DNA of 8,962 bases from Methylococcaceae bacterium UBA1147 (lineage in GTDB: Bacteria > Pseudomonadota > Gammaproteobacteria > Methylococcales > UBA1147), in contig DBZZ01000026.1 in NCBI GenBank assembly GCA_002311315.1, forward strand, positions 28,384 through 37,345, written 5' to 3'. The position numbers and the translations under genes were made by a program. Each line of letters opens with the position of its first letter. Positions within the stretch are counted from its first letter, which is position 1. Shown here piece after piece: positions 1 to 6,442 of this stretch. The notes under the pieces were generated by a model, which ran no database searches, was not told the origin of the DNA, and saw nothing but the letters and a program-made list of their open reading frames with translations.

Positions 1-1215
1 CTTTCCGAAGAGAAAGGCGGCATTACGGGTCTTGCACGCCGCCAGGTGAGTTACGCGATCGAGGAAGCGGATCTGATTTTTTTCATCGTGGATGCCAAAG
101 CCGGGCTGAATGTATCGGATGAAACGATCGCGGAGGAACTGCGCAAATCTGACAAGCCGGTAGTGCTGGTGGCGAACAAGGTCGATGGAATGGATTCCTC
201 GCTGGCCGGAACAGATTTCCATGCGTTGGGGCTGGGCGCGCCAGTGCTAATTGCCGCGACCCATGGAAGCGGTGTTGTGAACTTGCTAGGTCAGCTGGAT
301 AAACGACTGCCGGAAGCTGTGGAAATTCAGCCGCTGGACGAGGGCAGAATCGTGATAGCCGTCGTGGGTCGTCCCAACGTTGGAAAGTCGACCCTAGTGA
401 ACCGGTTGCTGGGTGAAGATCGGGTCGTGGTTTTCGACCAGCCGGGTACAACCCGTGACAGCGTCTATATTCCGTTTGACCGGGACGGGGTTGCATACAT
501 CCTGACCGATACTGCGGGGATGAGACGACGTTCCAAGGTGTCGGAAGCGATTGAAAAGTTCAGTGTGGTCAAGACAATGCAGGCGATTAACCGGGCCAGC
601 GTGGTGATCTACCTGATTGATGCCAGTGAAGGCGTGACCGATCAGGATGCCGGACTGCTCGGTATGGTTCTGGAGGCCGGACGGGCCCTGGTGATCGGTC
701 TGAACAAGTGGGATGGGCTGTCCGCAGTGCAGCGGGAACTGGTTAAGCGTCAGATGGATGTGAAATTGCCTTTTCTGGGTTACGCAGAAAAGTATTTCAT
801 GTCGGCACTGCATGGCACCGGCGTCGGCGGGTTGTTCGACCGCGTTCCCGAACTGCACGAGGCTTCCATGCGGGATCTTTCGACCTCGCGTCTGTCATCA
901 ATCCTGTCGAGTGCACTGGAGGCGCACCAGCCACCGATGGTGCGGGGACGCCGCATCAAGCTGAAATATGCGCATCAGGGTGGGCACAATCCCCCAACGA
1001 TTATTATTCATGGAAACCAGACGCGGTCGCTTCCGGTATCCTATCGACGCTACCTTGCTAATACATTCAGGGAGAAACTCGGTCTGGCCGGAGTGCCTGT
1101 TCGACTTGAATTCAGATCACCGGAAAACCCCTTTCGCGGGCGGCGCAATACCTTGACCGACCGGCAGGTCCGCAAACGGAAACGCATGATGCGTCACGTG
1201 AAAAAGGGCCGGTAA
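1..1215 (+). CDS. der: Ribosome-assembly GTPase Der (EngA), 5'-truncated
   Basis: Der is an essential double-GTPase that acts in 50S ribosomal subunit maturation in the cytoplasm. The gene runs off the left edge; the first base of the window is in frame and the frame is open to the TAA at 1213-1215. The GTG at 46 is internal, because the codons before it already read like the Der family. The G1 and G2 motifs of the first GTPase domain are missing; its G4 motif NKVD is present near codon 59. The second GTPase domain is complete: GRPNVGKST near codon 123, PGTTRDS after it, DTAG near 170 and NKWD near 235. The C-terminal KH-like domain follows (HQPPMVRGRR, YAHQGGHNPP, HGNQ), ending in a basic tail (RKRKRMMRHVKKGR) typical of proteobacterial Der. 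The linker between the G domains is short. The gene converges on the sensor kinase gene. Confidence 0.97.
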   Translation, partial: LSEEKGGITGLARRQVSYAIEEADLIFFIVDAKAGLNVSDETIAEELRKSDKPVVLVANKVDGMDSSLAGTDFHALGLGAPVLIAATHGSGVVNLLGQLDKRLPEAVEIQPLDEGRIVIAVVGRPNVGKSTLVNRLLGEDRVVVFDQPGTTRDSVYIPFDRDGVAYILTDTAGMRRRSKVSEAIEKFSVVKTMQAINRASVVIYLIDASEGVTDQDAGLLGMVLEAGRALVIGLNKWDGLSAVQRELVKRQMDVKLPFLGYAEKYFMSALHGTGVGGLFDRVPELHEASMRDLSTSRLSSILSSALEAHQPPMVRGRRIKLKYAHQGGHNPPTIIIHGNQTRSLPVSYRRYLANTFREKLGLAGVPVRLEFRSPENPFRGRRNTLTDRQVRKRKRMMRHVKKGR

Positions 1216-1246
1216 GACAATCGATCAGTTGTGGCGAGTAGATGCG

Positions 1247-1259
1247 CCGCCCCGGGCGG
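1247..1259 (+). terminator. Small GC hairpin after der, weak terminator candidate
   Basis: Five-base arms CCGCC and GGCGG enclose a CCG loop, with a possible extra G-U pair outside. It lies about 30 nt after the der stop codon. Only a couple of T residues follow, so it is not a classical intrinsic terminator. Confidence 0.25.
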
Positions 1260-1387
1260 TTAATGGTGCTTTCCGATCAAGAGCAGGCGCTTTTCGGTCC
1301 GGTGCTATTGCAAGCGCTGGTTCGTCATGGATGGCCAGTCTTGGTACCAAAACTGATGAATCAAGATTCGGCTAGGTCGAGAACTAT

Positions 1388-1418
1388 TGGTCTGTTGCCA
1401 CTCAGTGGCAACAGACCA
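1388..1418. repeat. Near-perfect palindrome, 15-nt arms, one central base
   Basis: The left arm at 1388-1402 (TGGTCTGTTGCCACT) is the exact reverse complement of the right arm at 1404-1418, around a single C at 1403. As RNA it would form a stem of about 14 pairs with a three-base loop. It lies between two convergent genes, so it could stop transcription from both sides, but no T-run follows on either strand. A short second palindrome, GGAAT-G-ATTCC, follows at 1420-1430. The alternatives are a protein-binding site or a small dispersed repeat. Confidence 0.85.
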
Positions 1419-1494
1419 TGGAATGATTCCGGTTCGACTGGCCAGCGAAACCCCGGTTCTCGATGGTCCGTTTGGCCCATTAGGCTTAGACCTG

Positions 1495-3531
1495 TTACCG
1501 AGAGTACAAGGGAAAGCGTACGCTGACAAGGAACTCCTGGTGACCTTCCTTGTTACCGATATTGACCTGGCCACCATGATGTTCAGCGATTGTTCGGACA
1601 ACAAACAGTCCCAGTCCAAGGTGTATTCCGTGATCGCCTGATGCCGAGTGTTGTATGCGGGGCCCCTGCTCGCTCGGTTTTCGCCGGATCCTGTCGGAAA
1701 TTGGCGGGCCTTGGTTGGCAACCGCAAGAAGAATGCTTTGCCCGCTCGATTCGAGACTCAGGTGAGTTGAGCTATCCAGAGGGCTGTACTCGATCGCGTT
1801 ATCGACTAGTTTGTCGAGCAACTGTTCGATTCTGAAGCTGTTCCCTTGAATGTGTATTGCGGGCTCGGTACAGATGAACTCAAAGTGTCGGCTAGGGTTG
1901 GCATGCTGACAGCTATCGACGTATACCCTGACGAGTTCGGAGAGGTTGATCGGACCAAATTCCTCGTTCTTTAACGCTGCCTCGAGGTTTGCAGCATCGG
2001 CGATACTGTTTGTGATGCTGTGCAGCCGATTGATTCCGCGCCGGGCACTTTCTATGTAGGTTTTCTGGCGTTCGGTTAGCTGACATGCAGCCAGGTTTTG
2101 GAATGAGGTGCTGATGGTATTGAGGGGGTTGTTGATCTCGTGCTTCAGGGTTCTCGGCATGTGTTCGAGAAAGTCGGTGTATTTCTTCAGTTGTACGAGC
2201 ATGGAGGAGATGGTCCGGGACAGGCCGCCGATTTCATCGCGGGACTGGAGATAGCTGATTTCCTGTAGTGGTTGGAGTCGCCCCACGTTATCAATCAACT
2301 CGGATATTTCATTTTCGAGTCGCTTGATCCTATATGTTAATCGAGATGAGAAAATAAGTAGCCCCGCTAGGATTGCGGTGATCACCAGTGCAGTTTGAGT
2401 GGCCGAATTTTCGAGGGTTTCCTTCTGTAAGGACAGAATTTCATCGGTGGCTAGTTCAACGATTACGGCGCCCAGGATGCCCGTCTCCGACCGGATCGGA
2501 AACGCTGCCATGATAACCTCACTGTTGGCATCGTCATCCGGACGAAAACGCTGCGTTGCGGGGTGACCGTTCAGGGCTTCCCTGATCGCTTCTTCGTTTC
2601 GATTGCGGGCGGCTACCGATGAATACATATTGTCAGTTATGTGTGCTCTGACGCGACGAAATTGGTCAACGACAAGAATGTTTGCGCCTGGGCGTTTCAG
2701 TCCCTCGATTATATGGATAAGCTCGGGCGACCGAAGTTCGATACGGTTTAATTGTGTGGACCAAGTGGTTGGTACGGTTCCGATCAGAGTTTGCACCTCA
2801 CGTTTCGTGTCATCTACTACGTCTGCAACCGCGACTGCAAATCGTTTTTGGTCTCCTATAAGTGACAAGGGTAATCTGAATTCTATGTTGTAGCCTTTTC
2901 GGGACTGCCTCCAGAATCCTAGAATCTCGGTAACCGGTTTTCCGCTGACAGGATACTTCCAGTCGGGGCCCACCAGATAGGCCGTAAGGGGTCCGGGTTC
3001 TTGGGTAGTCAGGATGAAGCGCTGCATTTCCCCCTGCTGATTCAGGGTGACAATCTGTACATGGTCGTTGTTGTCCAGACGACGGTAAGCGGCGTTTCGG
3101 TAGATTGGGGAGGAATCGGTAACCTGGATTAGCGCATAGAGGTACTTGTCACGTTGGCCAAGAGCCATTTGGAAGGAAAATGCCTTGGGGTCGTAATTTA
3201 GGCCGGAGCGGATGATGTTTTCCGACGCATAATGGGTAGAATTAATAGCGAGTTCTTCCCAGTCGAGCCGGTAACCATCGATCTTGATGAGATAATCAGT
3301 GGGGTAGGCAAAGAGAGTACTAATACCAGTCGTGTTTTCAGTTTCAAACTGGGCTTCAAAAAGATCGTTCCTGTTCTGCAGGGATGAGGCAACGGCTTGT
3401 GCTGCCAGTAATTGAGTCCGTTCCTGTCCCTCGATCAGGAAGTTGCCGACGTCCGACAAGTACTGGTAGCCAATCCAGGGAAGGGCCAGGATTCCGATTC
3501 CGGACAGGAAGAGCTGTTTTCCAAGATTCAA
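1495..3531 (-). CDS. pdsS: PdsS-like sensor histidine kinase with CBM9-like domain
   Basis: This is a membrane sensor kinase of 678 aa, of the type named proteobacterial dedicated sortase system histidine kinase. A first membrane segment lies at about residues 7-24. A large periplasmic part follows; residues 80-270 look CBM9-like (KIDGYRLDWEEL near 83-94, LYALIQVTD near 131-139), and 280-365 look like a PAS/Cache-like sensor. The second membrane segment is at about 379-396, then a HAMP-like linker. The phospho-acceptor is His464 in LKHEINNPLN. The ATPase domain has an N-box with Asn578 (KLVDNAIEYSP) and a G2 box HLGLGLFVVR at 637-646. The G1 box is altered, reading ANQGPP near 605-610. Translation probably starts at TTG 3531, since the next residues lead straight into the first membrane segment; no clear ribosome-binding site is visible. 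It follows the response regulator after 9 nt and is surely co-transcribed. Family name from memory of motifs and architecture. Confidence 0.8.
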   Translation of the reverse strand: MNLGKQLFLSGIGILALPWIGYQYLSDVGNFLIEGQERTQLLAAQAVASSLQNRNDLFEAQFETENTTGISTLFAYPTDYLIKIDGYRLDWEELAINSTHYASENIIRSGLNYDPKAFSFQMALGQRDKYLYALIQVTDSSPIYRNAAYRRLDNNDHVQIVTLNQQGEMQRFILTTQEPGPLTAYLVGPDWKYPVSGKPVTEILGFWRQSRKGYNIEFRLPLSLIGDQKRFAVAVADVVDDTKREVQTLIGTVPTTWSTQLNRIELRSPELIHIIEGLKRPGANILVVDQFRRVRAHITDNMYSSVAARNRNEEAIREALNGHPATQRFRPDDDANSEVIMAAFPIRSETGILGAVIVELATDEILSLQKETLENSATQTALVITAILAGLLIFSSRLTYRIKRLENEISELIDNVGRLQPLQEISYLQSRDEIGGLSRTISSMLVQLKKYTDFLEHMPRTLKHEINNPLNTISTSFQNLAACQLTERQKTYIESARRGINRLHSITNSIADAANLEAALKNEEFGPINLSELVRVYVDSCQHANPSRHFEFICTEPAIHIQGNSFRIEQLLDKLVDNAIEYSPLDSSTHLSLESSGQSILLAVANQGPPISDRIRRKPSEQGPRIQHSASGDHGIHLGLGLFVVRTIAEHHGGQVNIGNKEGHQEFLVSVRFPLYSR

Positions 3532-3540
3532 GATGGATAT

Positions 3541-4242
3541 CTAGTCAGCCGTCCAGCGGTAGCCTGCGCCGTAGACGTTGGTGATGGAATCGAAATGCGG
3601 GTCGATCAGTCTGAACTTCTGGCGAATATGGCGGATATGGGTGTTGATCGTATTGTTGGTGACAATTGTTTGTTTCGTGATTGCCGCCAGTTCATCGTAG
3701 CGGACGGCTCCGCCGTTGGCTTTGACAATGGCCGTGAGTAGCGAGCATTCCGTCACCGTGAACACTAGCGCCTCCTCTTTCCAGCTGACCAGCATTCTTT
3801 TCGTGTCAATTCGCAGATTCCCGTGTTGGATTTGCTGGTCGCGGGAGGGGAGCTGGTCAATTGTCCGCGCTTCTTTGATCTTCAGTAGGACGCTGACCCG
3901 TTCAGCTAAAAGGGTCAGCGACACCGGTTTGGTTTGGTAATCCCATGCGCCGAGTCTGAGACCGAATACCTGGTCAATTTCGTCGGCACGACTGCTCAGG
4001 AAGATGACCGGGAGACGCGGAATGAACTCCTGGATGGTCTTAAACAGGTCGAACCCACCATCGAACTCCGAACCGAGGACCACATCGAGAATTGCGACGT
4101 CAGGAGGATCTTTCCGGAAACCTTCAATTGCCTGGATACGGGAACTGTAGCTGGATACTCGGAATCCCCGAAGCTCAAGAGCATCAGAATAATTCCTGGC
4201 TTGATCGGGGTCGTCTTCGACGATGGCTATCAGTGCGTTCAT
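3541..4242 (-). CDS. pdsR: PdsR-like OmpR-type response regulator
   Basis: This 233-aa response regulator is the partner of the kinase encoded just downstream. The receiver domain spans about residues 1-120: acidic pocket Glu9, Asp10 and Asp11, phospho-acceptor Asp53 (AILDVVLG), the conserved Ser/Thr position at Ser83, and Lys105 in the TKP motif. A winged-helix DNA-binding domain follows from about residue 130 to the end; TNNTINTHIRHIRQKF and the ending VYGAGYRW match the recognition helix and wing of this family. The TNNTIN...RHIR signature and the pairing with this kinase suggest the proteobacterial dedicated sortase system regulator rather than PhoB or OmpR. The start is ATG at 4242, with a weak AGAAG upstream. 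Its TAG stop (3541-3543) is in the same frame as the kinase, three sense codons before the kinase start. Confidence 0.85.
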   Translation of the reverse strand: MNALIAIVEDDPDQARNYSDALELRGFRVSSYSSRIQAIEGFRKDPPDVAILDVVLGSEFDGGFDLFKTIQEFIPRLPVIFLSSRADEIDQVFGLRLGAWDYQTKPVSLTLLAERVSVLLKIKEARTIDQLPSRDQQIQHGNLRIDTKRMLVSWKEEALVFTVTECSLLTAIVKANGGAVRYDELAAITKQTIVTNNTINTHIRHIRQKFRLIDPHFDSITNVYGAGYRWTAD

Positions 4243-4429
4243 GTTCTTCTGCTTGTGGGGGTCTGACCGTGATTTTATCGCATTCGTTCATCGAGACTGC
4301 ATCTACTTGGTCTTTTTGCAGCGCTTGATGATCCTGGCGGTGATTGCAATACAGCGTTGGGTGTCAAGCCAATTCGGGCTACCCAGGTGACCTTTTGATG
4401 TTGGATGGTTGTGAAGTCTGGGTGTCCCG

Positions 4430-4451
4430 GCCGAACCAAAAACGGTTCGGC
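4430..4451. repeat. Inverted repeat with 8-nt arms
   Basis: The arms GCCGAACC (4430-4437) and GGTTCGGC (4444-4451) are perfectly complementary around a six-base loop. Neither strand has a T-run after the stem. It lies about 190 nt upstream of the regulator start, so it could be an operator or an inefficient terminator for the DUF3592 transcript. Confidence 0.55.
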
Positions 4452-4619
4452 ACAGCATCGGCGGGTCAGCTACGGATTCGGTAAATCATTCGATCGGTCA
4501 ATTGAACTGTGTACTCAAGTGTTCATATGAACCTGAAACACGCGATCCGTTTGCTGCATTGCTCTCGGTCCGTATTGCTGGGAATTTGCGGCTAACGAGT
4601 CGTGTCTTCCATCTGCTTC

Positions 4620-4637
4620 TGCGTTGTTGAAAACGCA
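4620..4637 (-). terminator. Small hairpin after the DUF3592 stop, weak terminator candidate
   Basis: Six-base arms TGCGTT (4620-4625) and AACGCA (4632-4637) start about 10 nt beyond the stop codon of the minus-strand DUF3592 gene. No T-run follows, so terminator function is doubtful. Confidence 0.2.
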
Positions 4638-4646
4638 TCTGCTTTG

Positions 4647-5111
4647 TTAGCCCCTGAAATCCCTGTATTCCGAAATCAGGTAGAGAACGACAGCCGTGCC
4701 GAGCATGATAATGATAATGAACACGACCGGACTAAGAACGTCTGGAAATTCCCAGAGTAGAAGCGAACTGGGTTCGGATTTTTCAACGGGATTGAAATAG
4801 ACAACAACGTTCTTTCCGACCGGAAAGGCCTTGGCAGCCTGCTCCGCCTTTTCCCTGGATGAGAAGACGGGTTCAGACGGCCGGATTCGGCTTCCTTCCA
4901 CGGTGTTCCCCTCATTTTCATAGCGGTAGACGAGTTCGACTTGGAAACTCTGCATTTCGTCGTTTTCATAGGCTACTACTTTATTGGACACGATGGTTCC
5001 ACCCGATGTTGGCCACTCCGCTGGTTTCTCAAGGTAAAATTCGTTTTCCTGCCAGATGAATGCCAGTACCAGCACAGCGGTTACGGCCAGCCAGAATGCA
5101 ACGTGTCGCAT
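4647..5111 (-). CDS. DUF3592-type two-pass membrane protein
   Basis: This 154-aa protein is predicted to lie in the cytoplasmic membrane; its function is unknown. A membrane segment at residues 3-20 and another at 127-147 flank a soluble domain. That domain has the DUF3592 pattern: WPTSGGTIVSNKV near 33-45, a beta-rich VYRYENEGNTVEG stretch near 61-73, and FPVGKNVVVYFNP near 96-108. The open frame extends 45 codons further upstream. ATG 5111 is chosen because a strong GAGGAGG lies just before it (AGGAGGGAAGTCATG) and the first membrane segment begins at once. It shares the strand of the regulator-kinase pair but is over 400 nt upstream of it, so co-transcription is unproven. No catalytic motif is visible. 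Confidence 0.85.
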   Translation of the reverse strand: MRHVAFWLAVTAVLVLAFIWQENEFYLEKPAEWPTSGGTIVSNKVVAYENDEMQSFQVELVYRYENEGNTVEGSRIRPSEPVFSSREKAEQAAKAFPVGKNVVVYFNPVEKSEPSSLLLWEFPDVLSPVVFIIIIMLGTAVVLYLISEYRDFRG

Positions 5112-5436
5112 GACTTCCCTCCTCAAATTTGTTGTAAAAGGCGCTAGTGTATACTCTTTGATATCGCCCAACCAGCCAATGTCTAGCTCGGAAAACTTTC
5201 GGCGAACGGACCAATGTAGCCTTATTCGGGGAGTGGCAGTGGTCATTCGACCGACTTCCTGATGTTTGTTTCAGGAAACGAAGGCGCTTGGGGTGTTGGC
5301 TGCGGAACACGGCTGAAATCCGAGCAGGGTCAGGGATACCTAGGAAAGTCCGGCAGGGGGTTGGGTAACACTGCTGCAACGGGTTGGTGCGGTCTGGATG
5401 ACGGTGTTTTTCTAACGACACACGCACTTTAATACG
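5112..5436. other. Divergent intergenic region, DUF3592 / aldolase gene
   Basis: This 325-nt stretch should hold two divergent promoters. The Shine-Dalgarno of the minus-strand gene lies at its left edge. A TATACT box around 5153 suits the plus strand, but its nearest -35 candidates are poor or misspaced. At 5266-5277 there is a near-palindrome, GTTTC-AG-GAAAC in outline. From about 5284 to 5364 the plus strand has words that faintly recall a THI-box riboswitch, but key positions do not match. No convincing Shine-Dalgarno precedes the aldolase start at 5437. Confidence 0.45.
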
Positions 5437-6161
5437 ATGGAAAATCAAGCGCAGGCACCACCCGCGGCGAATTCGGCTTTTCCAGAGCCGCGTTTCTTTC
5501 TTGACAGTGCTGACCTGCGCCGATGGGAAACCTGGTTGCCGGCTGGACTGTTTTTTGGCGTGACCACCAATCCGGTTTTGCTTAGAGATGCAGGACAATC
5601 CTGTAGTTGCGATAATCTCGAGCTTCTGGTTCGCCGTGCGGTGGATCTGAATGTCCGGGAAGTTCAGATGCAGACCTGGGGTGTATCTGTCGATGCCATG
5701 GTTCGGACGGGTAGATTGCTGGCCGATATGGATTCCTGCGTCGTGGTCAAGGTTCCGGCTACGCGCAACGGTACGGCAGCAGCATCCAGGCTACTGGCGC
5801 ACGGCGTTCGCATCACCATGACCTGCGCGTTTGCGGTGCACCAGGCCTTGACTGCGGTAGCCCTCGGGCCGATTACGTCGCCCCTTACCTTGGGCGCATG
5901 ACCGACCAGGGGCAGGACGGAATACAGGCTGTTGCGCAGATGCAGGCCAGTGTCAGCAAAGTCGGCAGTTCGTTGCGGGTACTGGCGGCGAGCATCCGGG
6001 AGGTCAAAGACGTCACCGCTTTAGCCGGTTACGGGGTGAACACCTTCACTCTATCCACAGTGATAGTCCGCCAGTGGTTCAGCATCGATGCTACGAATCA
6101 GGCTACAGAAGTCTTTGAACAAGCGGTCACGGCTTCACCCGTGTTGGAAGCGTATCCCTAA
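5437..6161 (+). pseudogene. Transaldolase / F6P-aldolase-like gene with frameshift
   Basis: The encoded TIM-barrel aldolase belongs to the class I transaldolase/TalC family, which uses a Schiff-base lysine. The first frame (5437-5901) gives 154 aa, with FFLDSADLRRW near 20-30 (Asp23), GVTTNPVLL near 41-49 and the lysine motif VVKVPAT with Lys105. Homology holds to Gly144 (ALG), then the frame reads unrelated residues to TGA at 5899-5901. In the -1 frame from 5868, the sequence continues as ADYVAPYLGRMTDQGQDG, the expected next strand, and runs to TAA at 6159-6161. Restoring one G in the GGG run at 5866-5868 gives a protein of about 241 aa, close to family length. No canonical slippery heptamer is present. 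The first-frame stop overlaps an ATG of the second frame as ATGA (5898-5901), but two separate pieces would lack part of the barrel. A sequencing or assembly error, a real inactivating deletion, or less likely recoding would explain it. Exact substrate unknown. Confidence 0.85.
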
Positions 6162-6203
6162 TCAACAGTGGATTGAGGTTTTGGCGTGTCCAATTTGTTG
6201 GTT

Positions 6204-6230
6204 TTGAGCCCTTCTGGTTTGATGTAGAAT
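6204..6230 (+). promoter_or_regulatory. Weak promoter candidate for the transporter gene
   Basis: TAGAAT at 6225-6230 matches five of six bases of the sigma-70 -10 box. The possible -35 is TTGAGC at 6204-6209 with a short 15-nt spacer, or TTTTGA at 6202-6207 with 17 nt. Transcription from here would give a leader of roughly 200 nt. Confidence 0.2.
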
Positions 6231-6402
6231 CTGCCCGATTCCGAAAGTGCCGCCTTTCCTGATGTCTGAGTCAGCGGACCAAATCTTTGCCGCGAAAATG
6301 GACAAGAATAACTATTCCGTGCCGACCAGCGGGCGTGTTGGACTGGCTGGTTGTTCCTGCCGAGACGAATAGTTGTAACACGCTTTGTGATCCCAGCCCG
6401 CT
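6227..6402 (+). promoter_or_regulatory. Possible structured 5' leader of the transporter gene
   Basis: This gene-free stretch before the transporter contains nested complementary segments. AGCGGG (6328-6333) pairs with CCCGCT (6397-6402). Next to it, CGTGTT (6334-6339) pairs with AACACG (6377-6382), leaving a 14-nt bulge on the 3' side. Inside lies a hairpin, GGCTGG (6345-6350) with CCTGCC (6356-6361), with one T-T mismatch. A small GAATC/GATTC hairpin sits at 6227-6241. The 3' end is about 25 nt before the Shine-Dalgarno, where a switch could act on translation. It does not match a metal riboswitch consensus that I recognise. Part of the paired region overlaps a possible 36-codon ORF at 6262-6372. 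Confidence 0.35.
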
Positions 6403-6426
6403 GAGGGGGGAGCCCGGAGAATAAAA

Positions 6427-6433
6427 AAGGAGG
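6427..6433 (+). promoter_or_regulatory. Strong Shine-Dalgarno fixing a GTG start
   Basis: AAGGAGG lies 9 nt before the GTG at 6443 and supports that non-ATG start for the transporter. Confidence 0.85.
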
Positions 6434-6442
6434 ATAGAGAAG

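Larger units (their letters stand above)
1216..1494. other. Convergent intergenic region, der / sensor kinase
   Basis: This stretch separates two convergent genes. Short open frames occur in it, but none shows a family resemblance or a convincing ribosome-binding site. It holds a small GC-rich hairpin soon after der and a long near-perfect palindrome. A 10-bp palindrome, TTGGTACCAA, lies at 1341-1350. Confidence 0.6.
4243..4646. other. 404-nt intergenic region upstream of the regulator gene
   Basis: No gene is recognisable here. It should hold the promoter of the regulator-kinase operon (minus strand) and the 3' end of the DUF3592 transcript. A perfect minus-strand TTGACA lies at 4367-4362, but no good -10 box follows at normal spacing, so no promoter is called. 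A minus-strand GATAAAAT nearer the start codon is a possible -10 without a good -35. Two hairpins are present, at 4430-4451 and 4620-4637. Confidence 0.5.

Noticed and set aside
4362..4367. Minus-strand TTGACA as the -35 of the regulator operon
   Set aside because: No reasonable -10 hexamer stands 15-19 nt downstream.
5303..5340. Resemblance to the start of a cobalamin riboswitch core
   Set aside because: No B12 box (a GCCAGGAGACCTGCC-like segment) follows, so the match is too partial.
5342..5353. AGGAAAGTCCGG, as in the conserved core of RNase P RNA
   Set aside because: Only this short word matches; the other conserved elements of rnpB are absent around it.
5029..5598. Long minus-strand open frame across the divergent intergenic region
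   Set aside because: It overlaps the DUF3592 start and the aldolase start in other frames and has no family-like composition.
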